Assembly (NCBI GenBank): GCA_936432065.2
Contig: OW386287.2
Span: 95,311,091-95,375,090 of the forward strand
From: Rutpela maculata
Taxonomy: Eukaryota; Arthropoda; Insecta; Coleoptera; Cerambycidae
Length of the DNA: 64,000 bases
Direction of reading: 5' to 3'
In this document: positions 22,563 through 33,880 of the stretch, piece after piece
Layout of the letters: each line of letters opens with the position of its first letter
How positions within the stretch are numbered: position 1 is the first letter of the stretch
Position numbers and translations under genes: made by a program
The notes under the pieces: model-generated
The model's input: the letters and a program-made list of their open reading frames with translations, nothing else
Told to the model about the DNA's origin: nothing
Databases searched by the model: none

Positions 22563-24587
22563 TGTAGAAGAACGCACTACCGGGCGTCAAAATGACGCGA
22601 CACCAATTTATTTCTCAGGGGGCGCCAGTCGCGTATTACCCCGTTCTTCTACCTCCCAGGCGGGTTCGAGATAAGATGACTTCGGTAGCCGAAAAGCGGG
22701 ACCAAGGCTGCACTACCACAGATCGGAAACTACGCTCTCTCTGGACCCGAATTCCCTCGTTAGGGGTTTAGGCACCTCTTAATTTCCTGAATTTTTGCAT
22801 AAAAAAATCCCAACCGAAGAATTTCTCTGCGGAGGGATTAGTTTTGGTACGCGAAAATCGCGTTTTGGTCCATTAATAACGGAATATATTTCTCAAAAAA
22901 CGCATAAAAAAATCCCTATCAAACCTTCGTAAAGCAACCAGAAGGTCGAACGTTAATGCGAATTAACTCGACACATCCGGCTTTCTCTACGAAAGTTCCA
23001 GGGATTATAGACCGTCAACAGGCCTCAAGATCAATTAAGAAATATTAGTTCAAAGAATCCGTTTATTTAACAGAATTGGTTATACAAAATTCTCAAGAAA
23101 GAATCGTGCCTTCCCCAATCAAGGTAGTGACTTTCAGACCATACAAGCGAGAGCGCTCGCGCTAACGATCGATTAGGTAGAAAAGATTCATACGTACCTT
23201 CTCAGAATCAAAATGCGAGCTTTTAGAATCATTTCAGACTCTGGGTAAATGAATAATTAAGGCTGACTGAAATTAACTTAAAAAAGTTTTACTAAATGAA
23301 TTTAGTTTCGCTAGAGACTACCTAGCTTTAAAGTTCTTGTATCGTGGAAATTCACGTACTCAAACACATTCTGAGGACTTATTACTGCATAAGTTGAGTG
23401 GCGTTCGATCAGTCCACGACTTACTAACCCTTATCACAGTCGATTAATAATATCGATTTGGCAGCGTCTCACCTTCGAGCGACTATTAGGCAAAATTGAA
23501 TTTTTGGATTTTTATGCACAAGGCGTTTTCCTCTATAACTTTGTCATTTGAAAAGCCCCGTTATTGGCTTTTCTACCATCACTTTGTCTGGACCACTCAA
23601 CGCGCTCGACCAAATTGCGAGCCGCTGGGTCAATCCAAACTCTTTCTATGCGAGAAACCGGCCTTGTACATGCGCATTAATTTTTATCAATTTTTTGCTT
23701 ATCGGCACTACGCCGGCTTTGACAAAATCTTCTATTTTGCCTTTTGGATGCAGTGCATCGTTAAAATTTTATGCTCATACTTTAGAATTGGGCTTTCAAT
23801 GATCGTACCTCAAAGGTCAATGTCTCTGGTTGAGGAATAAAAAATAAAAAATAATTTAAAGTATATTTTCGTGGTACTTTTTAAACTGACTTCGTGGTAC
23901 TTTTGAAAAATCCAGTTTAAGACCAATTTTAGCGTACTTTTGAAAAATCGATTTTCGAGCCAAATTTCAAGGTACTTTTGAAAAACTAATCTGCGGGTGA
24001 AATTTTGGCGTACTTTTGAAAAATTGATTTTCAAGCCAAATTTCAAGGTACTTTTGAAAAGTTAATCCGCGGGTGAAATTTTGGCGTACTTTTGAAAAAT
24101 TGATTTTCAAGCCAAATTTCAAGGTACTTTTGAAAAGTTAATCTGCGGGTGAAATTTTGGCGTACTTTTGAAAAATCGATCTTCAAGCCAAATTTCAACG
24201 CAGTTTTGAAAAATTAGTCTGCAAGTGAAACTTTGGCGTACTTTCGATAAATCGATTCTTGGGCCAAATTTTGACGCCCTTCCAAAAATATTATTTTTCA
24301 AAGTCCAATTTATGGTACCTTTGAAAAAGTATATTATTCATAAATCTTTGTCATTATATACTTCTACTCTGATATTCTGAACCAAAAACATTTTTCCTAA
24401 GTGAAAATTCGGTGTTTCTTCGAATTTTCGCCTGGTCATTTCCAACGCCTTATAGAACCCAAAACGGTCCTTGTGGACTGATCTGCGCCTCCGCAGACTC
24501 CCAAAAATGTCTTTAAATGAAATTTTTGCCTAAGTCGAATTTTGATTATGTCTTCAACTTAGGACGATTTTGGAGAGTTCTACAACA
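22563..24587 (-). repeat. LTR (3' LTR in element orientation)
   Basis: 2025 bp, beginning TGTAGAAGAACGCAC and ending GAGTTCTACAACA on the plus strand. Contains the 76-bp tandem array. The open frames in it are repeated exactly in the other LTR and are not genes. At 2 kb it is long for an insect Ty3/gypsy LTR. Confidence 0.93.
23885..24330. repeat. 76-bp tandem array inside the LTR (also 30209-30654)
   Basis: The marker CAAATTTCAAGGTAC and its variants recur at 23961, 24037, 24113, 24189 and 24265, exactly 76 bp apart. Each unit is two related halves of 38 bp (each starting GTACTTTTGAAAA). Edges are more diverged than the centre. The identical array at +6324 lies in the other LTR. Confidence 0.9.
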
Positions 24588-24600
24588 CTCCCCTCCTTTG
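24588..24600 (-). other. Polypurine tract
   Basis: On the minus strand AAAGGAGGGGAG directly precedes the 3' LTR (TGTTGTAGAAC...), the expected site of plus-strand priming in reverse transcription. Confidence 0.85.
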
Positions 24601-25194
24601 GTTGAATCTTTTCTACTCATCGATTGCCTTTAATTTCCATATTCACTTGTATGTCTGTATGCCTTCATTTGACGGTCTGACCTATGGTACAGATGTTTAA
24701 AAATAACGGCCTTAATTGGGGCAGACGGCTGATTCGCCTATCTAACTTAAAAATAAATACATTTTTTAAACAATACGACAAGTTGATACAACATTTTTAT
24801 CAACTTAATTACACCCGCGTCGAGGTGCGAAGCGAAGCGAAGCGTAGCACAATTTTGATTTAGCGTCCACTCTCACTAATTCGTTGCACTCGCTTTTTCG
24901 CCCTGGTCTCGCTCTTGCTTAACTTCGGCCCTTTCTAGAAGAGGCTGTCTATATCTCCATGCCGCAGCTTGGACGGTCCTCGCCTTTGAGTTCCAGACTT
25001 CACCATGCCGCGCCCTTGCGACAGGCTGGGTCATCTTTCCATTTCTGCACATGGAAAATGCAGTTCTTCAACTAGATTGACTTTTTAGCAAGTCGTCGAC
25101 TGGGACGCGTCGACTAACAAACACAATGTGTTGTTTTTAATGAAATATTTTTCTAACATGAATTTTGTTAACTTATAATGGTTAGAAATTGGTT

Positions 25195-25590
25195 CTTCGT
25201 AAGGTAGATTGAATCGGCTTACGATACTCGTGCGGTCATCACTACTTTGTGAAAAAAGTATAAAAAAAAAATTGAAGCGTCTTCTTGAGCGAAGAACGGC
25301 TTCTGAAACTCGTCTCGTAGTTTCTACTTCGTAAGGTAGATTAAATCGGCTTACGATACTCGTGCGGTCATCACGACTTGTGAAAAAAAGTATAAAAAAA
25401 AAAATTTGAAGCGTCTTCTTGAGCGAAGAACGGCTTCTGAAACTCGTCTCGTAGTTTCTACTTCGTAAGGTAGATTAAATCGGCTTACGATACTCGTGCG
25501 GTCATCACGACTTGTGAAAAAAGTATAAAAAAAAAAATTGAAGCGTCTTCTTGAGCGAAGAACGGCTTCTGAAACTCGTAGTTTCCATTT
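25195..25590. repeat. Tandem repeat of about 133 bp, three copies, in the 3' noncoding region
   Basis: Copies start CTTCGTAAGGTAGATT at about 25195, 25327 and 25461; the third is partial. Each holds TCGTGCGGTCATCAC, an A-run and AAGCGTCTTCTTGAGCGAAG. More diverged related blocks flank the array (TTTCCAT...CTGC(A/T)CATGG at about 25040 and 25780), pointing to older duplications. Confidence 0.85.
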
Positions 25591-25887
25591 GGGGTATACG
25601 TTAATTTTGTTGACTTAAAATGATTAAAATAGAAGTTGTCTTCTTGCATAAGAAAAACAGCTTCCGAAACTCGTACTGATTCGTACTTATGCCTACGTCC
25701 ATTACTCGAACTTGGCGGCTCTCGCTCTTGAGAAGCTAGGCTTACCGGATCGCGCTCTTGCGTCGGGTTCGCCGTCTTTCCATGTCTGCTCATGGAGTAG
25801 ACTTTAAATTTTCGATTCGACCGCATATAGGTCAAAATCGTCACTTAGAATTTTGAGAAAAAATATAAAAAAAAGCGAAAACGGCTA

Positions 25888-28836
25888 TTAGCCGTGGTCG
25901 ACCTCAGAAATATCTAGAGGTGACTCTTCTATATCTGGCTCATCTCGAGCATCTTCGGGATCTCGACTTATTACATCCGGCTCATCTTGAGCACTTGCGG
26001 GAACATTGATTTGAACTAGTGTGGTATCGCTACGTCGCTCTGACCTGGGCGCGATCTCATTGTCTGATGAGGAAGCGTCGTCACTAAGATGAATTTCATC
26101 CGGACTATCTTCTGATTCTTCAGACAATTCCAATTCAACATCGGGGTCTCCCTTAGGTGCCGGCCTGATGGCATCGACATGTAATCTCGTCGAAGTTACC
26201 CCCTTGTGAATGAGGTAAACTTCATTGGACAATCTCTTTAAAACCTTGTGTGGCCCACTCCACGATGGTGTGAAGGTATGATCCTTCCTGATCCTTTTAG
26301 TCATTACCATATCTCCCACTTTATATACGATCGGCGTTACCGCCACTTTGGGCGCGTAACGCCATTGGTAATTTGTTTGATTTTTACGAATCTCCTTGAC
26401 TCTTTCAAGGCGGGGAACGTCCGCTTGATTACGACGCTCTTGTCTATAAGCGAACATATTCCAATCACCAATCTGTGGTAATTCATAGCCGAGTACTACG
26501 AAACTGGGCGTATGCCCCGTAGCGGCGTTTTTTCTTGTTCTCAAGATATATGCCATCTGACTAACATGTCGATCCCACTCGTCGTTGGGTGAACCATATA
26601 ATAAGGTTTTTAAGATCTTCTTAGCTTCTTGCACCCTCCTTTCTATTGGATTGGCCTGTTGGTGGTAAGCTGCTGTGAAGAATCTTTCAATATTGTTACG
26701 TGTACAGAACGTATCGTAAAAGCCGGAATTGAAGTGGCCTCCCTGGTCGGAAATGATGACCCTCGGAACGCCATATCTCGCCACTAGTTCCTCTTCGATA
26801 AATTGTGCTATTGTTTTTCCACTGACTTGGGTGAACGCCTTGGCTTCGACCCACTTACTAAATACATCCTCTACCATTAATATATATCGGTTATCTGCAT
26901 CTTTGGTTCGCTGAAGTGGTCCGATTACATCGACGCTTAAAACTTCGAACGGATGCGATGGAGCATGGCTTCTGAGAGGAGCCTTCGGTTGTGACTGTCT
27001 GCTTTTTACGGAATTACAAATAATGCACTCATTTAAATATTTGTTAACTAGTCTCGACAAATTATTAAAATAATAGCGGCCCGAGATGATTCTAACAGTT
27101 TCATCGCGGCCGGGGTGACCTACTTCCGGTCGGTCGTGAAAATGAGATATTACTCTCATGACCATACGTTTTGGTACGTATAATTTTTCTTTAACATTTT
27201 CGCCTCTTGTCCAAAGTGTGCCGCCTATCACTTGTCTTGTATTGACGAATTTCACCTCTGCCTCGGTTTTATCTGCTTGTCGCACTAGAGTATTCCATCG
27301 TTCGATTTGGTCTTGGATATCTCTGGAGTGCGTTTGCGCTTCTCTGACCTGATCGTTTAATTCCAATGTGGTAATCACTGATATTCGTTCCTTGTACGAG
27401 AATTTTGGTGGGTACATTCTCTCCTCTTCGTCGTCTGCTTCGACGTTTGGGCCTTGAGGATTCCTGCTAAGATAGTCAGCCAATATATTTTCCTTGCCGG
27501 GACAATGTTCTATGGTGAAGCTGTATTCCTGAAGTAATAATGACCAACGAGTAAATTTCGTTTTCTCGTCCTTATGCTTATTTAACCATAGTAAAGCTCG
27601 ATTGTCGGTTTTGACTATAAATGGACGGTCTGCCAAATATATTTTGTATTTCCTTATATAATTAACTACGCTCAAACATTCCAATTCATTAATATGGTAT
27701 TTTCTCTCCGTCGGAGATAACGTATTACTAGCATAAGAGACGATGTGCTTCTGGTCATTATCCCCCAATTGATATAATACTGCAGATAATCCTATTAAGG
27801 ATGCGTCCGTCTGCAGTATGAACATTTTATTGAAATCTGGCCGGTGCAGTCCTAGAGGTTTATTCAATACTTCTTTTAGTAAAATAAAAGCTTCTTGGGC
27901 TTCCGGATTCCACTTGAAGCGCCAGTCTTTCGAGAGTAGTCGGGTCAAGGGCTTTGTAATTATTGCAACATTAGGGATATATTCACGTACCCAATTACAT
28001 AAACCAAGGAAACTCTGAAGCTGGCGCCTCGTCGTAGGGGCCGGATAATTTTGTATCTGTAATATGTGTTTTTCTAATGGTTGAGTGGTGTTGGCATTTT
28101 GCAGAATCTCGAATTCTTTATTCTCATCCATGATTTTAGCCATTTGTTCGGTCATCGTCACTAGTGTATTTGTATCTGGTATGACGGCACTCTTTAGGAG
28201 CATTTTCATATCAGGTCTCAATTGATTGAAGATGGTAGCCGCCTTCATCGCCTCCGGCTTAAACGGATCGATCCTCTTGAAGAGGCATACCTTCCTTGAA
28301 ATAAATACTGACGTATTTTCCTCGGCATCTTGTTTCTTGCCATATAAATTAGCTACTGCTTCGGTGAGTATTTGACCTGAATCATAACGGCTTCTGAACC
28401 GCTCGAGGAATAGAGGATACGTGGTAATTAGGGTTCGATATTGTTCGAACCATTTCTTAGCATCATCTTTGAGCTGTTCTGATATTTTATATAGTCGGTC
28501 GTTATCCTGCGTAATTCGTACTCGGACGAAAAATTCCTCCATTTGATAAATGAAGGTTTCAGGGTCTTCGTGTTCGAAGCCATGAAATTCCGCATTTGGA
28601 TGCTTCGACCGATACTTATGCTCGTGCGTGGCTTCGCTTAGAGCTTTGGCAAGACCTGCTGCCATTTGGGCGAACACTTGTTCTGAGGAGGGCTGTATGA
28701 CTCCTTCAGTGGTACTCGGGCCAACCCCCGAACTACCCAGTACATCCTCCGCGCACGGCCTCTCTAACCCTCTAGAGACGTTGTCCATCACAGATGTCGG
28801 CTCGTCGTAAAACTGGAAAGGCGTTGATTCATCCAT
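25888..28836 (-). CDS. Gag-RNase H-integrase polyprotein of Ty3/gypsy element, 982 aa, PR and RT core deleted in frame
   Basis: The ATG at 28836 lies 33 bases after the PBS. Residues 75-245 are a retrotransposon Gag (AKKWFEQYR, FLERFRSRYDSG). Around 245-255 it jumps directly to the RT thumb/connection (QLQSFLGLCNWVREYIPNV from about 273). RNase H follows with D344 (QTDAS), E386 (ELECL), D411 (TDNRAL) and D454 (ADYLSR). Integrase has the HHCC finger (H567, H574, C604, C607), the core D636 (VDVIG), D697 (SDQGG) and E732 (PIERR), with 35 residues between the last two, and a GPY/F-like WSGPHKVL near the C-terminus, then an acidic tail. Absent: zinc knuckle, aspartic protease and the RT palm (no YxDD), about 500-600 residues short of a normal Gag-Pol. 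No stop or frameshift. It probably acts only with a helper. Confidence 0.92.
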   Translation of the reverse strand: MDESTPFQFYDEPTSVMDNVSRGLERPCAEDVLGSSGVGPSTTEGVIQPSSEQVFAQMAAGLAKALSEATHEHKYRSKHPNAEFHGFEHEDPETFIYQMEEFFVRVRITQDNDRLYKISEQLKDDAKKWFEQYRTLITTYPLFLERFRSRYDSGQILTEAVANLYGKKQDAEENTSVFISRKVCLFKRIDPFKPEAMKAATIFNQLRPDMKMLLKSAVIPDTNTLVTMTEQMAKIMDENKEFEILQNANTTQPLEKHILQIQNYPAPTTRRQLQSFLGLCNWVREYIPNVAIITKPLTRLLSKDWRFKWNPEAQEAFILLKEVLNKPLGLHRPDFNKMFILQTDASLIGLSAVLYQLGDNDQKHIVSYASNTLSPTERKYHINELECLSVVNYIRKYKIYLADRPFIVKTDNRALLWLNKHKDEKTKFTRWSLLLQEYSFTIEHCPGKENILADYLSRNPQGPNVEADDEEERMYPPKFSYKERISVITTLELNDQVREAQTHSRDIQDQIERWNTLVRQADKTEAEVKFVNTRQVIGGTLWTRGENVKEKLYVPKRMVMRVISHFHDRPEVGHPGRDETVRIISGRYYFNNLSRLVNKYLNECIICNSVKSRQSQPKAPLRSHAPSHPFEVLSVDVIGPLQRTKDADNRYILMVEDVFSKWVEAKAFTQVSGKTIAQFIEEELVARYGVPRVIISDQGGHFNSGFYDTFCTRNNIERFFTAAYHQQANPIERRVQEAKKILKTLLYGSPNDEWDRHVSQMAYILRTRKNAATGHTPSFVVLGYELPQIGDWNMFAYRQERRNQADVPRLERVKEIRKNQTNYQWRYAPKVAVTPIVYKVGDMVMTKRIRKDHTFTPSWSGPHKVLKRLSNEVYLIHKGVTSTRLHVDAIRPAPKGDPDVELELSEESEDSPDEIHLSDDASSSDNEIAPRSERRSDTTLVQINVPASAQDEPDVISRDPEDARDEPDIEESPLDISEVDHG

Positions 28837-28868
28837 ATCCTTTCCAGAAAGCCCTGCTGACTAACAAC

Positions 28869-28886
28869 GCCCCACGTTGGGCGCCA
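28869..28886 (-). other. Primer binding site, tRNA-Lys
   Basis: On the minus strand TGGCGCCCAACGTGGGGC begins directly after the 5' LTR. This 18-mer is the standard complement of the 3' end of eukaryotic tRNA-Lys1,2. Confidence 0.92.
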
Positions 28887-30911
28887 TGTAGAAGAACGCA
28901 CTACCGGGCGTCAAAATGACGCGACACCAATTTATTTCTCAGGGGGCGCCAGTCGCGTATTACCCCGTTCTTCTACCTCCCAGGCGGGTTCGAGATAAGA
29001 TGACTTCGGTAGCCGAAAAGCGGGACCAAGGCTGCACTACCACAGATCGGAAACTACGCTCTCTCTGGACCCGAATTCCCTCGTTAGGGGTTTAGGCACC
29101 TCTTAATTTCCTGAATTTTTGCATAAAAAAATCCCAACCGAAGAATTTCTCTGCGGAGGGATTAGTTTTGGTACGCGAAAATCGCGTTTTGGTCCATTAA
29201 TAACGGAATATATTTCTCAAAAAACGCATAAAAAAATCCCTATCAAACCTTCGTAAAGCAACCAGAAGGTCGAACGTTAATGCGAATTAACTCGACACAT
29301 CCGGCTTTCTCTACGAAAGTTCCAGGGATTATAGACCGTCAACAGGCCTCAAGATCAATTAAGAAATATTAGTTCAAAGAATCCGTTTATTTAACAGAAT
29401 TGGTTATACAAAATTCTCAAGAAAGAATCGTGCCTTCCCCAATCAAGGTAGTGACTTTCAGACCATACAAGCGAGAGCGCTCGCGCTAACGATCGATTAG
29501 GTAGAAAAGATTCATACGTACCTTCTCAGAATCAAAATGCGAGCTTTTAGAATCATTTCAGACTCTGGGTAAATGAATAATTAAGGCTGACTGAAATTAA
29601 CTTAAAAAAGTTTTACTAAATGAATTTAGTTTCGCTAGAGACTACCTAGCTTTAAAGTTCTTGTATCGTGGAAATTCACGTACTCAAACACATTCTGAGG
29701 ACTTATTACTGCATAAGTTGAGTGGCGTTCGATCAGTCCACGACTTACTAACCCTTATCACAGTCGATTAATAATATCGATTTGGCAGCGTCTCACCTTC
29801 GAGCGACTATTAGGCAAAATTGAATTTTTGGATTTTTATGCACAAGGCGTTTTCCTCTATAACTTTGTCATTTGAAAAGCCCCGTTATTGGCTTTTCTAC
29901 CATCACTTTGTCTGGACCACTCAACGCGCTCGACCAAATTGCGAGCCGCTGGGTCAATCCAAACTCTTTCTATGCGAGAAACCGGCCTTGTACATGCGCA
30001 TTAATTTTTATCAATTTTTTGCTTATCGGCACTACGCCGGCTTTGACAAAATCTTCTATTTTGCCTTTTGGATGCAGTGCATCGTTAAAATTTTATGCTC
30101 ATACTTTAGAATTGGGCTTTCAATGATCGTACCTCAAAGGTCAATGTCTCTGGTTGAGGAATAAAAAATAAAAAATAATTTAAAGTATATTTTCGTGGTA
30201 CTTTTTAAACTGACTTCGTGGTACTTTTGAAAAATCCAGTTTAAGACCAATTTTAGCGTACTTTTGAAAAATCGATTTTCGAGCCAAATTTCAAGGTACT
30301 TTTGAAAAACTAATCTGCGGGTGAAATTTTGGCGTACTTTTGAAAAATTGATTTTCAAGCCAAATTTCAAGGTACTTTTGAAAAGTTAATCCGCGGGTGA
30401 AATTTTGGCGTACTTTTGAAAAATTGATTTTCAAGCCAAATTTCAAGGTACTTTTGAAAAGTTAATCTGCGGGTGAAATTTTGGCGTACTTTTGAAAAAT
30501 CGATCTTCAAGCCAAATTTCAACGCAGTTTTGAAAAATTAGTCTGCAAGTGAAACTTTGGCGTACTTTCGATAAATCGATTCTTGGGCCAAATTTTGACG
30601 CCCTTCCAAAAATATTATTTTTCAAAGTCCAATTTATGGTACCTTTGAAAAAGTATATTATTCATAAATCTTTGTCATTATATACTTCTACTCTGATATT
30701 CTGAACCAAAAACATTTTTCCTAAGTGAAAATTCGGTGTTTCTTCGAATTTTCGCCTGGTCATTTCCAACGCCTTATAGAACCCAAAACGGTCCTTGTGG
30801 ACTGATCTGCGCCTCCGCAGACTCCCAAAAATGTCTTTAAATGAAATTTTTGCCTAAGTCGAATTTTGATTATGTCTTCAACTTAGGACGATTTTGGAGA
30901 GTTCTACAACA
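28887..30911 (-). repeat. LTR (5' LTR in element orientation)
   Basis: 2025 bp, offset 6324 from the left LTR; every stretch I compared is the same. It should hold the promoter for the minus-strand transcript; I could not place a TATA box with confidence. Confidence 0.93.
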
Positions 30912-30915
30912 ATGA

Positions 30916-31306
30916 CATCGAATTAGTAGCAAGTTCTTATGATGATCAGCCATGACATCTAGTGATACAAGTTCTGGTCGCCCAGCAAAAAGCTTACAAG
31001 TTTTTTACAATACTTGTAATTGATTAAGAGCTACAGTTCCATTGCTAGTGATTTTTGTAATCGACCTTTATCCATTTTACGTCATTTTATACTTCACCAA
31101 ATTAAAGTAAATTTGGATGCACGGTTGCAGCTCATTTTTTTATTCCGTTTTTTAGATATGTGTGTTATTTTTCGGAGTTTGGCTGAGAGAGGGAAAGAAG
31201 GAGGCAAAATCTTGCAGCAACACGATTTAAAAAATCAATGGAAATATTGTCCAGAACAAGCGTTAGCCTTACTTTTAGAATGTAAACTAAACATTGTTGT
31301 AATTTA
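30916..31306 (+). pseudogene. Coding remnant interrupted by the LTR element, right part
   Basis: Continues the frame broken at 22562 (see there) to about 31015. A second exon-like piece starts after a pyrimidine-rich acceptor TTCCGTTTTTTAG near 31150 and reads RSLAERGKEGGKILQQ then CPEQALALLLECKLN to a TAA at 31308. The EALALLL-like motif recalls the same insect family as the first part. Both pieces in order on one strand support a real decayed gene, but the identification is from memory. Confidence 0.35.
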
Positions 31307-31310
31307 TTAA

Positions 31311-32518
31311 GAAACAGTGCGCTTGGGATAGGACACAATATGCATTCCTCCTATAGAATTTCCAGAGAGCAAAAAGGTCTTGCAATCCTCGCAATGTTTT
31401 GAATGATTTGAAATTAAGTTATGTTAAAAAATTAAAACATTGAACAGACAATTTTTTGAAACTTCTTTACATACTTTTTAAAGTTATTTATTTTTCAATC
31501 TTCTCAAATCCAACCCCTTATTGCTTAGATTTTTTTTACTATTTTTAGCGAATATTATCATGTCCACAAAGTTTCAGAATTTCAAAATAATAGTTATCTT
31601 TCAACCCCCTACTATATATAATATTTTAACTATTTTTTATTTATGCACAGATATTATATTATCATACTCACAGAGTTTTGGGACTTTAGAGGCAAATTTT
31701 TTTTTCAACCCCCTTTATGCTTAGAATTTTTTCAATATTTTTCCTCTCTTCTAACAACTATTTTAAGCTCATTTAGAAATTTGTAGAATTTTGTCCACAT
31801 AGAAGCTGCAAATGGCCCACTGTGCGACAATGGGAAATTTTCTCAACAGCTGACCAAAATTCATAATATCCAATACGTACTCTAAAATTAACATTTATTT
31901 TTGGACTCTCTAATTACGAATCCGATGTTATAATTTTCAAAAACAAGATGGTGAGTTAAATATGTCAGACTAAACCTTAAAAGAACACAAAAAAACATGA
32001 ACACTACTGAATAATGAATTTTGGCCAGCTATTCGGGAAAATTCCCCACTGTGCGACATCTACATCAACATTAAATAAGTCCTCTTTAACCTGGCGACAT
32101 TTTATTTTATAATTTTTAGTAACTTTGGAAGAATTATTTTGGATATTTAGTAGATAACTTTCATACACTCAATATCCAATATTTAATATGAAAAAAAAAA
32201 ACAAGAAATGATCTAATCCTCATATATACGGTTGATTTAATTCTGATCACTAGAACTAATAAAGCAAATAAATGACTTCAATCTGAAAAGGTGATAATAC
32301 ATCGTAAACTAGTACGAAAAAATTCTCAAGACACTTTTCCCCTTACGATATAATATTTTTCAGTATTTATGAAATATATAAAATTCTAAAATTTTAGTAA
32401 CCTTTTTCTTGAGAATTTTTTTAAATTTTCAACCTTTTTGTTTGCAAAATGTGCCAATAATTTTTCCCTGACCTTCAAGATGAACTTAGTGAATGTTTCA
32501 TCAAGTAATTTTTTTTAA
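31311..32518. other. AT-rich DNA with diverged C-tract repeats
   Basis: Two or three diverged copies of a unit marked by CAACCCC(C)TT..TTGCTTAGATTTTTT occur at about 31510, 31600 and 31705. Otherwise nothing recognisable. Confidence 0.4.
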
Positions 32519-32809
32519 GGGTGGCAGTGCCGTGCTTAAGAAAATAATTTCGATAATTTCTCCTAGAGCCCTGAACCGATTGAAAAATATTTTGATAGGC
32601 CTTTAGAGAAAACCTGATAAAATGATACCAGACTATTGAATCAACAAAAAAATATTTTTTTGATTTTTGCACAAGAAAAAATTGTTTTTCTTTCTTTAGT
32701 TTTCAATAGCCTAGTACCATTCTATAAAGTTGTCTCTAAAAGCCTATCAAGAAATTTTTCGGTTCAGGGATGTAGGAGAAATTGTCGAATTACTTTCCCT
32801 GTACCACCC
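32519..32809. mobile_element. Palindromic MITE-like element, 291 bp
   Basis: Starts GGGTGGCAGTG and ends TACCACCC. Inner blocks pair across an axis near 32660 (ATAATTTCGATAATTTCTCC with GGAGAAATTGTCGAATTA; CCCTGAACCGATTGAAAAAT with ATTTTTCGGTTCAGGG; ATGATACCAGACTATTGAA with TTCAATAGCCTAGTACCAT). No TSD identified. Confidence 0.75.
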
Positions 32810-33880
32810 TCCACACCGTAAGAATTAATAATAAAAATAGTAATCATTATATTTGTATAATTCGCAGACGTTATACTGTTAAAGTTCTTGGATATTTTGA
32901 ATCGAGCCTTTAAAGAAGTTTTTCTTTAATAGCCCCGATTCAATAATGATGTCACTACTGTCCACTATTATTTGCCATGACCCAGGTAAACAAATCCTTA
33001 CAGATGACTAGAAATCGAATCAAGATAAACCCGACAGCATACACAGGGCGCTCCATCTGAACTAGATCAAATCATAAAGTATAGATTAGTCTGCCATGTA
33101 AAGACCACCTGTGAAATATCGATACAATCCGAGTTCATTAACTCAGCATTTTTGTGTTTTAACTTCTAAAGTAACGCCTATAGGCGCCTATGTAGCAATC
33201 GTTTTGAATACAACCTGAGAGTCGCAATAGTCAGCTGTTAGATGACTATGGTCTATGACTTGAGAGTTTGACTACTCTGCTAATTGTTAATATGGACAAT
33301 TTTACAACTTTGCATCCGAACGACACAATAAGAACTACCTAACGATGGTACCAGCTGTGTCTTCTGCAACGTTTAGGCGGCGTCCTTACATTCTCAGGGT
33401 GATTTACTATAAGTCTTAAAAGATGGCTTAGGACCTGAGTCCTGTAATAGACGACAGTAGAAACATCAATACTTACCTTAGGTTGCTGCTCTGTCACTAT
33501 TCGATGTGTCTGTCTGTCGATCCACTTTTTTCTGATATGTGTCTTGATCTTAATCACTTGTACGGAATTATCTCGGTAGTTTCTGTGCTGTAATCAGGAC
33601 CCTGAACAGACGTGAGGAACTATATGAAGTACTTAAAAACCAGTTACCTATTCAACACACAGAATTGCACGAGATGTTAAGCTCAAAGTTAATTAGTTCA
33701 AAAATAGGACTCAAATTTAAATAATACGAATACATATTGATCAAAAATTCAATTTGTATAAAGTGAAATAACATGTAACGTAAAACAAATCAAGTCGGCA
33801 TACCACGCATAGCAAGTTAAGGACACTTCCCTCAGAGGATGTTTAATCTCGACTAACGATTATTACACAAACACAAAATG
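32810..33880. other. No recognisable feature
   Basis: Ordinary AT-rich sequence; nothing supported on either strand. Confidence 0.45.

Larger units (their letters stand above)
22563..30911 (-). mobile_element. Ty3/gypsy LTR retrotransposon lacking protease and RT core
   Basis: An 8349-bp element with two LTRs of 2025 bp each that look identical, TG...CA ends, and a 4-bp target duplication ATGA (22559-22562 and 30912-30915). On the minus strand: right LTR, tRNA-Lys primer binding site, one ORF (28836-25888), a noncoding 3' region of 1.3 kb with tandem repeats, polypurine tract, left LTR. The identical LTRs imply a recent insertion. The ORF lacks protease and the RT palm, so it cannot copy itself and must have been mobilised in trans or mutated since. 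Confidence 0.93.

Noticed and set aside
23496..23840. 114-codon frame in the LTR (also 29820-30164)
   Set aside because: It is duplicated exactly only because both LTRs are copies, has no recognisable domain and is antisense to the element.
23810..24301. Minus-strand frames with repeated Phe/Lys motifs
   Set aside because: They are produced by the 76-bp tandem repeat being near a multiple of three in phase; no sign of selection.
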